From contig NZ_ASXG01000130.1 in NCBI RefSeq assembly GCF_000411975.1, positions 1-64,000 on the forward strand: a stretch of 64,000 nucleotides of DNA, given 5' to 3'. The stretch is from Amycolatopsis orientalis DSM 43388. Lineage in GTDB: Bacteria > Actinomycetota > Actinomycetes > Mycobacteriales > Pseudonocardiaceae. Position numbers and translations under genes: made by a program. Shown piece by piece: positions 56,856 through 64,000 of this stretch. The notes under the pieces are model-generated. The model was not told the DNA's origin. It was given only the letters and a program-made list of their open reading frames with translations, and did not search any database. The stretch's first letter is position 1; the number at the start of each line of letters is the position of its first letter.

Positions 56856-58068
56856 AAACCGCCGGTCGCTTATTCGACAGTTCCAGCCGCCCGCCGTCCG
56901 CTTCGACCAGCGCACGGGCCAACGCCAACCCCACGCCAGTCGAGCCTCCGCCGGAAAAACCGCGTTCGAAAATGTGCGGCGCGATTTCATCCGGCACCCC
57001 GGACCCGGTATCCGCGACCTCGATCACCACCGTTCCCTCCGCATCACCGCGGCGGGCGGACAGCGTGACGGTTCCCGCGCCGTGGCGGAGGGCGTTGTCC
57101 AGCAACACTCCGATCACCTCGCGCAGCCGAGCCGGAGTTACGCGCACCATCAAGCCGTCCGCGACCTTGAGGCGCAGGTTCCGGCCCTCGACCCGCAGCA
57201 GCTGACGCCATTCCTCCGCGATCGCGGGCAACGTCCCCGGCAGATCGACCGGCTCGGCGTCCACCTCGCGCGCGGCCCGGGCGGCGGCCAGCAGTTCGTC
57301 CAGGGCCTGGGCCAGGCGGTCCGCCTGTTCCTGCGCGGCCCGGGATTCCTCGACGACATCCGGGTCTTCGTGGCCGGTCAGCGGTTCCAGCCGGAGCTGC
57401 AGCGCGGTCAACCGGCTGCGCAGCTGGTGCGAGACGTCCCCGACCAGCTGCCGTTCCCGCTGCACGAGCTGCGCCAGAGCCGAACCCGACGTGTCGAGGG
57501 CCTCCGCGACCATGTCCAGTTCGGCCACCCGGTAGCGGCTCGGATCCGGCCGGAAATCGCCGCCGCCCAGGCGGGAGGCTCGGTCCGCGACGTGCCGGAG
57601 CGGTTTCGCCAGACGGCGCGCGGTCACGGTCGCCACCACCGCGCCGGTCCCGACGGACAGCACCACGAGCAGGACGACCAGCAACGTCACCTGCGTCTGC
57701 TTCGTGCGGACCGGACCACTCGGGATCGCCAGCATCACCGTGCCGCTCCGGGCGGTCGGCACCGATTCGACCACCGGGTCCGGGCCGGGGTTCGCGCCGA
57801 GGTGTTTCTCGCTGAAGCCCTCCGCGCGCACGATCAGCATGCCGCCGTCGGGAACGCCGACGCGGAACTGCTCCAGGTCGATTTCCTGGCCGTTCGCGAC
57901 CTGCGTGTCGACCGTCGCGGCGATGTTGCGCGCCCGTTCGGCCAGGCTTTCCCGGTTGAGGTTCTCCACCAGCCGCCACGCGGTGACGCCGAGCGGGATG
58001 CCCAGCACAGCCGCGGTCACCAGCACGGCGAGGAGGATCGCCAGCAGGATCCGGCGGCGCATGCTCAT
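56779..58068 (-). CDS. Sensor histidine kinase
   Basis: This 429-residue membrane sensor kinase has two membrane helices (about residues 8-30 and 127-150) flanking an extracytoplasmic sensor of about 95 residues. A HAMP segment (TARRLAKPLRHVADRASRL) follows, then the phosphoacceptor H-box DVSHQLRSRLTALQLRLE (His near 216). The ATP-binding domain has the N-box LLDNALRHG, G1 DTGSGVP and G2 GGGSTGVGLALARALVEADG. It phosphorylates the response regulator encoded just upstream. No signal is known; the sensor domain has no recognised fold. Its ATG is 6 bases after the regulator stop. Confidence 0.95.
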   Translation of the reverse strand: MSMRRRILLAILLAVLVTAAVLGIPLGVTAWRLVENLNRESLAERARNIAATVDTQVANGQEIDLEQFRVGVPDGGMLIVRAEGFSEKHLGANPGPDPVVESVPTARSGTVMLAIPSGPVRTKQTQVTLLVVLLVVLSVGTGAVVATVTARRLAKPLRHVADRASRLGGGDFRPDPSRYRVAELDMVAEALDTSGSALAQLVQRERQLVGDVSHQLRSRLTALQLRLEPLTGHEDPDVVEESRAAQEQADRLAQALDELLAAARAAREVDAEPVDLPGTLPAIAEEWRQLLRVEGRNLRLKVADGLMVRVTPARLREVIGVLLDNALRHGAGTVTLSARRGDAEGTVVIEVADTGSGVPDEIAPHIFERGFSGGGSTGVGLALARALVEADGGRLELSNKRPAVFSLFLKVPRPDEVGELQWPSEPVPR

Positions 58069-58074
58069 CGGCGG

Positions 58075-58782
58075 CTACTCGACATTGAACCGGAACCCGA
58101 CGCCGCGCACGGTCGCGATGCGCCGTTCGGCGTCGGAGTGCGCCGGTTTCGCCTGCCTGCCCGCCGCCTCGTCGGCGGCGACCGCGAGTTTGCGGCGCAG
58201 CCAGGACATGTGCATGTCGAGCGTCTTCGACGTCTTGGACTCGAGGTCGTTCCACACCTCGGCGAGGATCTCGTCGCGGCTGACGACCTGGCCGGCCCGG
58301 CTCATCAGCACGCGCAGCAGTTCGAACTCCTTGTTCGCCAGCTGCACCTCGTGCGAGTCCACAGTGACCAGTCGCGCGCCGAGGTCCATCCGGACGCCGC
58401 CGGCTTCCAGCACCTCCGGCACCCGGCGGCGCAGCAGCGCGCGGATCCGGGCGAGCAGTTCGGCGAGCCGGAACGGCTTGGCCACGTAATCGTCCGCTCC
58501 CGCGTCGAGGCCGACCACGAAGTCGACCTCGTCGGTGCGCGCCGTGAGCATCAGCACCGGCAGTTCGGTGCCGCTCGCGCGCAGTCTGCGGCACACCTCC
58601 AGCCCGTCCATCCCGGGCAGCCCGAGGTCGAGCACGAGCAGGTCGACCCGGTGCGCGGCGGTCGCGGCCAGCACCGCCGGGCCGTCGGTGACGACCTCGA
58701 TCTCGTACCCCTCCCGGTGCAGCGCGCGCGACAGCGGCTCGGCGATGGCCGGATCGTCTTCGGCAAGTAGGACCATGCTCAC
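58075..58782 (-). CDS. OmpR-type response regulator
   Basis: This 235-residue regulator has a receiver domain with acidic pocket EDDP (D9/D10 region), phosphorylation site D52 in LVLDLGLPGMDG, the conserved threonine in MLTARTD and lysine in AKPF (about 102). The C-terminal winged helix (about 125-233) has NKEFELLRVLMSRAGQVVSRDEIL and SKTLDMHMSWLRRKL. The GTG at 58782 is favoured by TAAGGT 7 bases upstream (leaderless); an internal ATG lies at 58776. It forms an operon with the histidine kinase and is divergent from hisN. Confidence 0.95.
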   Translation of the reverse strand: MSMVLLAEDDPAIAEPLSRALHREGYEIEVVTDGPAVLAATAAHRVDLLVLDLGLPGMDGLEVCRRLRASGTELPVLMLTARTDEVDFVVGLDAGADDYVAKPFRLAELLARIRALLRRRVPEVLEAGGVRMDLGARLVTVDSHEVQLANKEFELLRVLMSRAGQVVSRDEILAEVWNDLESKTSKTLDMHMSWLRRKLAVAADEAAGRQAKPAHSDAERRIATVRGVGFRFNVE

Positions 58783-58789
58783 CTGGCCA

Positions 58790-58795
58790 ACCTTA
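58790..58795 (-). promoter_or_regulatory. -10 box for leaderless response-regulator operon
   Basis: TAAGGT on the minus strand ends 7 bases before the GTG at 58782 and favours it over the ATG at 58776. Confidence 0.45.
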
Positions 58796-58818
58796 CGGCG
58801 AACGGGCGTGAAACCATC

Positions 58819-59610
58819 GTGACCGTGCCTGCCTACTCGGATGACCTCGCTCTCGCCACCCGGCTGGCGGACGCCGCCGACGCGCTGACCACTGCCCGTT
58901 TCCGCGCGCTCGACCTCGCGGTGTCCGCGAAACCGGACCGCACTCCGGTGACCGACGCCGACACCGCCGTCGAGGACGCGATCCGCGAAATCCTCGCCGC
59001 GGAACGGCCTGGCGACACGGTCGCCGGCGAGGAACGCGGCGGCTCCGCGGGCAGCGAGGGCCGGGCATGGGTGATCGACCCGATCGACGGAACCAAGAAC
59101 TTCCTCCGCGGCCTCCCGGTGTGGGCGACGCTGATCGCGCTGGTCGAGGACGGCACGCCGGTGGCCGGCATGATCAGCGCGCCGCTGCTCGGCCGGCGCT
59201 GGTGGGCGGCCCGCGGCGAGGGCGCGCACCTGCGCGACGCGGCGGGCGAACGGCGCCTGTCGGTGTCGAAGGTGGCGACGCTCGGCGACGCCTATCTGTC
59301 CACGACGGACTTGAACAGCTGGACCGAGTACCACTCCCGCGAGAAGTACCTCGCGCTCACCGAGGCGTGCTGGGAGTCCCGCGCGTTCGGCGATTTCTGG
59401 AGCCACTGCCTCGTCGCCGAGGGTGCGATGGACGTCGCGGCCGAATGCGTCGTGAACCCGTGGGACGTCGCCGCCGCGCAGGTGATCGTCACCGAGGCGG
59501 GCGGCCGGTTCACCGATCTTTCCGGTGCGGAGACGTACGAGGGCGGCTCAGCGCTGTCCACGAACGGCCTGCTGCACGACGAAGTGCTGGCCGTACTGCG
59601 CCGTCAATGA
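58819..59610 (+). CDS. hisN: Histidinol-phosphatase (inositol monophosphatase type)
   Basis: This 263-residue lithium-sensitive phosphatase family member has the metal-binding motifs KPDRTPVTDADTAVED (about residues 36-51), GEERGG and DPIDGTKNFLRG (about 88-99), and NPWDVAAAQVIVTEAGG near the C-terminus. The N-terminus DDLALATRLADAADALT matches actinobacterial HisN, which dephosphorylates histidinol phosphate; inositol or fructose-bisphosphate activity is the alternative. The GTG at 58819 is used, with a second GTG at 58825. It is convergent with the small gene at 59604, overlapping by 7 bases. Confidence 0.88.
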   Translation: MTVPAYSDDLALATRLADAADALTTARFRALDLAVSAKPDRTPVTDADTAVEDAIREILAAERPGDTVAGEERGGSAGSEGRAWVIDPIDGTKNFLRGLPVWATLIALVEDGTPVAGMISAPLLGRRWWAARGEGAHLRDAAGERRLSVSKVATLGDAYLSTTDLNSWTEYHSREKYLALTEACWESRAFGDFWSHCLVAEGAMDVAAECVVNPWDVAAAQVIVTEAGGRFTDLSGAETYEGGSALSTNGLLHDEVLAVLRRQ

Positions 59611-59867
59611 GCGCCGGGCAGCACGCCGACCGCGCCGCGCGCCACCTGTGACCAGGTCAGCCTGCCGAAGAGGTAGTGGCAGGCGACCTGTTCGGAGGTG
59701 AACGCGGCCCAGTCGTAGCGGTTGCCCTGCTCGCGCCAGAACACTTCCCAGCCGCCGTCGGACGTCGGCAGCAGGCACCACGTGTTGTCCGCTTCCCGGC
59801 CGATCGACACGACTTCCTCGGGCACTCCGATGACGCCCAGCCACTTCCGGATCGACTGGGTGTTCAT
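59604..59867 (-). CDS. Probable immunity protein for the TNT-type toxin
   Basis: This 87-residue protein (MNTQSIRKWLGVIGVPEEVV, then TWCLLPTSDGGWEVFWREQGN and FTSEQVACHYLFGRLTW) is not assignable by motif alone. Its ATG overlaps the stop of the TNT-domain gene (ATGA), the classic toxin-then-immunity order. Its size and Trp/aromatic-rich, acidic character suit a tight-binding inhibitor. A similar short protein often follows TNT genes in actinobacteria, as IFT follows the M. tuberculosis toxin, though IFT is larger. Function is inferred from context. Confidence 0.6.
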   Translation of the reverse strand: MNTQSIRKWLGVIGVPEEVVSIGREADNTWCLLPTSDGGWEVFWREQGNRYDWAAFTSEQVACHYLFGRLTWSQVARGAVGVLPGAH

Positions 59868-60664
59868 CGTGCCTCCCGCGTGACGTCAACCAGGAATCCC
59901 AGCGTGACCAGTTCGTCCGCGGAGAGCACCGCACGGTAGCGGATTCCGCCGCCCGGTCCGTCGAACCACTCCGCCGACGTGGCCTGCCACACCGGCATCG
60001 GCTTCAGCACGCGGTACCGGCGGTAGCCGGAACGCAGCGCGGCGGGCGGCAACGCGCGTTCCGCGAACGGCGTGCCGTCCGGCGCGAACACGCGGCCGTG
60101 GTCGGTGCCGAAGCGGTCCAGCAGCGTGTTTTCCGGGAGTACCACCGGGTTCGGCTCTTCGACGCAGCCCTCCGCGGGCGGCCACACGTACTCGGCGCCA
60201 ACCACGAACCGGCGCTCCCATTCGGGACCCTCCGGCGGCACGTAACCGTCGACGACCGCCTCGGGCGGCTCCGGATCCACCGGTGGCGCGGGCGAACGGC
60301 GGAAGCCCTGCTTGACGTATCCGAGCACCGCGGTGTCGTCGAGCAACGCCGATTCCGGATGGTCGAACAACGGCCGCCGGGCCACCCCGTCCGCGGGCAG
60401 CGGCAGTTGTCGCTCCGGACGGTCCGCGGCCACCGGCAAGTGCCCGAGCGGGAACATGTGCACCGCGAACAGCGCCAGCACGCTTTCCCGGTCGGTGCGC
60501 GGAGAACCGACCGGCGGACGGCTTTGCGCGGGCAGCACGCCGGTGCCCGACGGCGGCGTGGGCACCTCGTCAAAGCCGCGTTCGAGCAGCCCGCCGTACT
60601 GGGCGGGCACTCGCACCGGGCCGGTAGCGACGTCGGTGTCTGCCGGTTCGGGCTGGTCGGACAC
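59864..60664 (-). CDS. TNT-domain protein, candidate NAD+ glycohydrolase toxin
   Basis: This 266-residue protein ends in a TNT (tuberculosis necrotizing toxin) domain from about residue 165. LLDRFGTDHGRVFAPDGTPFAERALPP, then YRRYRVLKPMPVWQAT and GPGGGIRYRA match the family layout. The TNT toxin hydrolyses NAD+ to kill host or rival cells. The N-terminal 160 residues have no signal peptide, WXG motif or known domain, so the export route is unknown. In the usual GGGxQY active-site region the glutamine is replaced by arginine, so activity is doubtful. AAGAGGG precedes the GTG. It is coupled to the probable immunity gene. Confidence 0.75.
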   Translation of the reverse strand: MSDQPEPADTDVATGPVRVPAQYGGLLERGFDEVPTPPSGTGVLPAQSRPPVGSPRTDRESVLALFAVHMFPLGHLPVAADRPERQLPLPADGVARRPLFDHPESALLDDTAVLGYVKQGFRRSPAPPVDPEPPEAVVDGYVPPEGPEWERRFVVGAEYVWPPAEGCVEEPNPVVLPENTLLDRFGTDHGRVFAPDGTPFAERALPPAALRSGYRRYRVLKPMPVWQATSAEWFDGPGGGIRYRAVLSADELVTLGFLVDVTREAR

Positions 60665-60746
60665 TGGCACCCTCTTCTCGGTCGTGCCGGCACCGGGTCG
60701 GACGCTCGCCCGCCGCGGAAGGTTCCGGGCGGGCGGGGAACCCACC

Positions 60747-61322
60747 TTATCGGGCGACGGGGACGCACCGCCGCACCAACGCGCGGGCCGGACCGCGGTT
60801 CTCGACCACCTCGAACCCCGCGCCGGTGAACATACCGGTCGTACCGTGGTAAAGGTCCGCAGCAGAGCGCGTCGCGTCCGACACGGGGTAGCCCTCGACG
60901 CTTTCCGCACCCTGCTCGGCGGCGTAGTCCACCGCGGCCCGCAGCAACGCCGTCGCCAGCCTGCGCCGACGGCCGCGGCGGTGGATGTAGAAGCAGGTCA
61001 CCGACCAGACCGCACCCGGTTCGTCCGACGCCATCACGCGTGACCGAGTCAGCCGCGGATTGTCCTTCCGCGGTGACACGGCCACCCAGCCCAGCGGTTC
61101 ACCGTCGACAATGCCCAAGAGCCCCAAAGGTTTCCCGGCTTGTGCCTCGGCTCGGACGTGCTCCTTGCGGCCTTCGCGCCCGGCGGCCTTGTAGTCGGGT
61201 CCGCTGAGCCGGAAGAACGAACACCAGCAGCCGCCCTGCACTCCGCCGGGGCCGAAGAGCCGCTCGAACAACGGCCACGTCTCCGCGCTGAGCGGAGCGA
61301 ACTCGACGGCGCTATCCGGCAA
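60747..61322 (-). CDS. GNAT family acetyltransferase
   Basis: This 191-residue protein is a single GNAT domain: LLGIVDGEPLGWVAVSPRKDNPRL (beta 2-3), VWSVTCFYIHRRGRRRRLATALLRAAVDYAAEQGAE (acetyl-CoA loop RRRGRRRRLA at about 115-125) and GTTGMFTGAGFEVVENRGPARALVRR. The substrate is unknown. The TTG at 61322 overlaps the end of the HMG-CoA lyase gene by 11 bases, indicating coupled translation. An 82-base gap separates it from the toxin gene downstream. Confidence 0.85.
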   Translation of the reverse strand: MPDSAVEFAPLSAETWPLFERLFGPGGVQGGCWCSFFRLSGPDYKAAGREGRKEHVRAEAQAGKPLGLLGIVDGEPLGWVAVSPRKDNPRLTRSRVMASDEPGAVWSVTCFYIHRRGRRRRLATALLRAAVDYAAEQGAESVEGYPVSDATRSAADLYHGTTGMFTGAGFEVVENRGPARALVRRCVPVAR

Positions 61323-62241
61323 GCGCGTTCACGACCCGCGACGGCGACGGACGGCCCAGCTGGCCGGCCATCCACACGCTGGTCTCCACGAGCTTGCCGA
61401 GATCGACGCCGTGCTCCACGCCCAGCCCTTCCAGCAGCCAGACCAGGTCCTCGGTCGCCAGGTTGCCGGTCGCCGACTCGGCGTACGGGCAGCCGCCGAG
61501 ACCGCCGGCCGACGAGTCCACAGTGGACACCCCGGCGCGGAGCGCGGCCTCGGTGTTGGCCAGGGCCTGGCCGTAGGTGTCGTGGAAGTGCACGGCGAGC
61601 GCCGACGTGTCGCCGAACGCCTCGATCAGCCGGGTGACCTGGTTCGTGGTCGCGACGCCGATGGTGTCGCCGAGCGAGAGCTGCGAGCAGCCGAAGTCGA
61701 GCAGCCGCTTGCCCGCCCGCACGACCTGGTCGACGTCGACGACGCCCTCCCACGGGTCGCCGAAGCACATCGACAGGTAGCCGCGAACCTCGAGACCCTC
61801 CTTGCGGGCCCGCGTGACCACCGGCTCGAACATGCCGAACTGGTCGTCGAAGGTCGAGTTCAGGTTGCGCTGGGCGAAGGTCTCGGTGGCGCTGGCGAAG
61901 ATCGCGATGTGGTCGACGCCCGCGTCGAGCGCGCGGTTGAGGCCGCGGTCGTTCGGCACCAGCACCGGGTAGCGGACGCCGTCGTGCCGGTCGAGCCCGG
62001 CGAGCAGCTGCTCGGCGTCGGCGAGCTGCGGCACCCACTTCGGGTGCACGAAGCTGGTCGCCTCGAGGGTGGTCAGCCCGGCGCCGGCGAGCCGGTCCAG
62101 GAACTCGAGCTTGACCTCGACCGGCACGACCGAGCTTTCGTTCTGCAGCCCGTCGCGCGCCCCGACCTCCCAGATCTCGACCCGCGGCGGCAATCCGGCC
62201 GCGGGGACCCGTTCCGGCAGGCCGACCTCTCGAGCACCCAC
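61312..62241 (-). CDS. mvaB: Hydroxymethylglutaryl-CoA lyase
   Basis: This 309-residue TIM-barrel enzyme cleaves HMG-CoA to acetoacetate and acetyl-CoA, the last step of leucine degradation. It shows EVGARDGLQNE (metal/substrate site, about residues 21-31), EATSFVHPKWVPQ, SLGDTIGVATTNQV and the signature GLGGCPYA with the catalytic-loop cysteine near 248. VHFHDTYGQALAN contributes metal ligands. The GTG at 62241 was chosen because it directly follows the PH-domain stop at 62243. In this context it may serve catabolism with the FadE/acyl-CoA ligase genes. Confidence 0.94.
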   Translation of the reverse strand: MGAREVGLPERVPAAGLPPRVEIWEVGARDGLQNESSVVPVEVKLEFLDRLAGAGLTTLEATSFVHPKWVPQLADAEQLLAGLDRHDGVRYPVLVPNDRGLNRALDAGVDHIAIFASATETFAQRNLNSTFDDQFGMFEPVVTRARKEGLEVRGYLSMCFGDPWEGVVDVDQVVRAGKRLLDFGCSQLSLGDTIGVATTNQVTRLIEAFGDTSALAVHFHDTYGQALANTEAALRAGVSTVDSSAGGLGGCPYAESATGNLATEDLVWLLEGLGVEHGVDLGKLVETSVWMAGQLGRPSPSRVVNALAG

Positions 62242-62242
62242 G

Positions 62243-62818
62243 TCAGCGTCTCCTTCCGCGCGGTTCCCGGCCGCGCGGGGGCAGAGGTTCGGTGTCCTGC
62301 GGTCCGGGCGCGCCGTGGTAGTCGTCGTAGGGATTGTCGTTGACTTCGCGGTAAATGACCGTGTGCACGTGCTCGACGTGGGGAATGTCATCGAAGCGCA
62401 GCGGCTCGTCCGAGGCCGACTCGATGATGAGCGTGCCGCAGCCGAAGATCCGGTCGAGCAGGCCGTGCTCGAACTGCACGCTGTTGATCCGCGAGAGCGG
62501 GATGTCGATGCCGGTGCGCTTGAGCACGCCCTCGCGCGCGATCAGCCGGTCGGTGGTCACGATGAAATGCGTCGTGCGCCAGCGGACCAGCGGCGTGAGG
62601 AACAGCCACACCACGAAGATCAGCGCCACCACGGCGACCGCGATCATCGTGATGTCGTTCCACGGCCCGGCGAAGTCCTTGGCGACCACGAGCAGCCACA
62701 CCGCCGCCCCGACGGTGATCACGAACGCCAGGAACGGGAAGATCAGCATCTTGAAATGCGGGTGGCTGTGCACCACCACGCGTTCGTTCTGGCTGAGCAA
62801 ATCGTCCGGATAGGCCAC
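62243..62818 (-). CDS. PH-domain membrane protein (bPH2 type)
   Basis: This 191-residue protein has two membrane helices near the N-terminus (about residues 26-46 and 58-78), followed by a bacterial PH-like domain: TTHFIVTTDRLIAREGVLKRTGIDIPLSRINSV and RIFGCGTLIIESASDEPLRFDDIP. It ends with a disordered acidic/Arg tail. It corresponds to the protein between GtrA and birA in mycobacteria (Rv3278c-like). The function is unknown, but the fold suggests lipid or protein binding at the membrane. GGGGAG 8 bases before the GTG at 62818 fixes the start. Confidence 0.88.
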   Translation of the reverse strand: MAYPDDLLSQNERVVVHSHPHFKMLIFPFLAFVITVGAAVWLLVVAKDFAGPWNDITMIAVAVVALIFVVWLFLTPLVRWRTTHFIVTTDRLIAREGVLKRTGIDIPLSRINSVQFEHGLLDRIFGCGTLIIESASDEPLRFDDIPHVEHVHTVIYREVNDNPYDDYHGAPGPQDTEPLPPRGREPRGRRR

Positions 62819-62901
62819 GGCGGGCGCTCCCCTGCGAATGTGTGCCGATGTGGTGGATCCACCGTACCGGCGCGGGCCTCGCGCGGGCGCGCCCGTTCCG
62901 G

Positions 62902-63711
62902 TCAAGCAGGGCGGACGTGCACCACATCACCGGCGAAAACCGTCAGCCGCCGCCCGTCGGGCACGTCGACCTGCAACTGGCCGGACGCGTCGAGGTCCGC
63001 GGCGCGGCCGGTGAGCGTCGACCCGTCCGGCAACTGCACGTTCACGTCCTGTCCGAGCGTCGCGCACCGCGCGCGGTAGTCGCCGAGCAACCCGGCTTCG
63101 GTGAGGTCCCCGCCCGCGGTCCGCCAGCGGCGTTCGAGGTCGTCGAACCTCGTCAGCAGGCCGAGCGCGATCTCGGTGCGGTCGGTGCTCGTCGCGCCCT
63201 GCTCGGCGAGCGAGGTCGCGGGCAGGCCGCCCGGACCGGCCGGGACGTCGTCGCCGAGCGGAAGAACGTTCAGCCCGATGCCCAGCACCACGGCCACGTC
63301 GCCGCTGCCGACGGCCTCGGCGAGGATGCCCGCGCACTTGGCCCGGTCGGGGCCGGCGAGCACGTCGTTGGGCCATTTGAGGGCAACGTCGACCCCCAGG
63401 TCGGTGGCGAGTGCGTGCACCGCGAGCCCAGCGACCACGGACAGTGAGCCGAGCGCGGAGAACGGCACGCCCGCCGGGCGCAGCGCGATGCTCAGGTACA
63501 GCCCGGCCCCCTTCGGGGAACTCCACGAGCGAGCCCGGCGGCCCACTCCGGCGGTCTGGTGTTCGGCGAGCAAAACGGTCCGGTCCGCCGCTCCCGCGAG
63601 GAGGGCTTCCCGCAGGTCAGCGTTGGTGGAACCGGTCGTCTCCACGACGTCGAGGCGGGCGTAGCGGCCGCCGAGTCCGTCCCGCAGCCGCGCCGCGTCG
63701 AGTTCAGCCAT
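62902..63711 (-). CDS. birA: Biotin-protein ligase
   Basis: This 269-residue monofunctional BirA (no DNA-binding N-terminus) attaches biotin to acetyl/propionyl-CoA carboxylase carriers. It has VVETTGSTNADLREALL, the biotinyl-AMP loop GVGRRARSWSSPKGAGLYLSIAL (Gly/Arg loop near residue 56), the catalytic KWPNDVL (about 121) and GIGLNV. A C-terminal SH3-like domain (GRAADLDASGQLQVDV) follows. The ATG at 63711 is supported by TATTGT 6 bases upstream, a leaderless start. Confidence 0.95.
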   Translation of the reverse strand: MAELDAARLRDGLGGRYARLDVVETTGSTNADLREALLAGAADRTVLLAEHQTAGVGRRARSWSSPKGAGLYLSIALRPAGVPFSALGSLSVVAGLAVHALATDLGVDVALKWPNDVLAGPDRAKCAGILAEAVGSGDVAVVLGIGLNVLPLGDDVPAGPGGLPATSLAEQGATSTDRTEIALGLLTRFDDLERRWRTAGGDLTEAGLLGDYRARCATLGQDVNVQLPDGSTLTGRAADLDASGQLQVDVPDGRRLTVFAGDVVHVRPA

Positions 63712-63717
63712 GTGCTC

Positions 63718-63723
63718 ACAATA
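63718..63723 (-). promoter_or_regulatory. -10 box for leaderless birA
   Basis: TATTGT on the minus strand ends 6 bases before the birA ATG. Confidence 0.5.
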
Positions 63724-63778
63724 TGAGAGTCCCCCTAACGTGCAAGCCGTTCGCTCGTTACCTAGAGGTGCGCTCTTC

Positions 63779-63784
63779 TAGATT
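63779..63784 (+). promoter_or_regulatory. -10 box for leaderless gene at the right edge
   Basis: TAGATT ends 7 bases before the GTG at 63792, with no ribosome binding site. Confidence 0.5.
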
Positions 63785-63791
63785 GGACGCC

Positions 63792-64000
63792 GTGCCGCCG
63801 GAGAACCCCACCGCCGCCGCGCCGCCGAAGCCCACCTGGGCTCGCGGCGCGCTGTATCGCGGGCTCGTGGCGTTGCCGCTGGTCGCCGGCCTCGCCACCG
63901 CGGGTTGGCTGGTCGCCGGACGCGACCAGCCCGCTCCCGTTCCGGCGCCGGCCGCGCTGACCGCGCCGACGCCCGCCCAGACCGTGAGCGGTCCGTCGGT
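63792..64000 (+). CDS. Partial gene: membrane-anchored protein, N-terminus only
   Basis: The first 69 codons are visible and the gene runs off the window. They encode a short Pro/Ala-rich start (VPPENPTAAAPPKPTWARG), one membrane helix (about residues 24-43, GLVALPLVAGLATAGWLVAG) and the beginning of a Pro/Ala/Thr-rich extracellular region. It is divergent from birA with 80 bases between starts. No function can be assigned from the fragment. Confidence 0.7.
   Translation, partial: MPPENPTAAAPPKPTWARGALYRGLVALPLVAGLATAGWLVAGRDQPAPVPAPAALTAPTPAQTVSGPS

Overview
The window is about 70% G+C, almost fully coding, and rich in GTG/TTG starts and overlapping ATGA/GTGA gene joints. It carries coenzyme F420, mycobacterial-type cell-envelope and glucosyl-3-phosphoglycerate genes. 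Together these point to a chromosomal segment of a Pseudonocardiales actinobacterium, most like Amycolatopsis. The family call is inference; no rRNA or other taxonomic marker is present. I see no tRNA, rRNA, phage, plasmid, CRISPR or intact insertion sequence.

Layout. 127-4731: tag, an SRPBCC protein, a DivIVA-like membrane protein, gpgS, plsC and two LOG-family genes, an order close to Mycobacterium tuberculosis Rv1205-Rv1210. 5090-8423: a chitin-oriented secretion pair, an M4 metalloprotease with a chitin-binding tail and a GH18 chitinase preceded by two DasR-like sites. 8776-16328: lysine/peptidoglycan genes dapE, dapD and dapC with fdxA, plus a lipoprotein, a CHAD protein, and a flavin monooxygenase divergent from a TetR gene with a double operator between them. 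16449-20767: F420 genes fbiA-fbiB with a GNAT, a Nudix, two very small proteins and a GntR regulator. 20823-23457: two proline-rich membrane-tail proteins, an AlkA-type glycosylase and a mannose-1-phosphate guanylyltransferase. 24178-35824: an envelope glycan cluster (wbbL, five further glycosyltransferases including a GT2-GT4 fusion, rmlD, rmlB), followed to 38960 by two LCP ligases that probably attach the glycan to peptidoglycan. 38982-48863: TIGR03089, DoxX, a TetM-type ribosomal protection factor, a secreted lipase, acyl-CoA dehydrogenase, acyl-CoA ligase, purE and purK. 49785-63711: a GT87 mannosyltransferase, a degenerate GGDEF protein, a giant sigma/anti-sigma/membrane fusion, two GtrA proteins, a broken HAD gene, a two-component system, hisN, a TNT-type toxin with a probable immunity gene, HMG-CoA lyase, a PH-domain protein and birA. 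From fbiA onward the backbone follows M. tuberculosis Rv3261-Rv3279c.

Working together: the dap genes supply diaminopimelate for peptidoglycan. The Man-1-P guanylyltransferase, rmlB/rmlD, wbbL and the other glycosyltransferases make linker and surface sugars. The LCP proteins attach them, and the GtrA and GT87 proteins are likely lipid-linked sugar steps.

Most unusual features: a dispersed about 107-bp palindromic element with 9-bp terminal repeats, a covarying 22-23 bp hairpin and an apparent hairpin-less copy; a strongly over-represented quasi-palindrome GTCCNNNGTGGAC at 11 sites; a single-chain sigma factor plus zinc anti-sigma motif plus membrane and extracellular tail; the TNT toxin pair; and many leaderless starts with TANNNT 6-7 bases upstream. 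Three genes look broken: a TetR remnant and two frameshifted genes.
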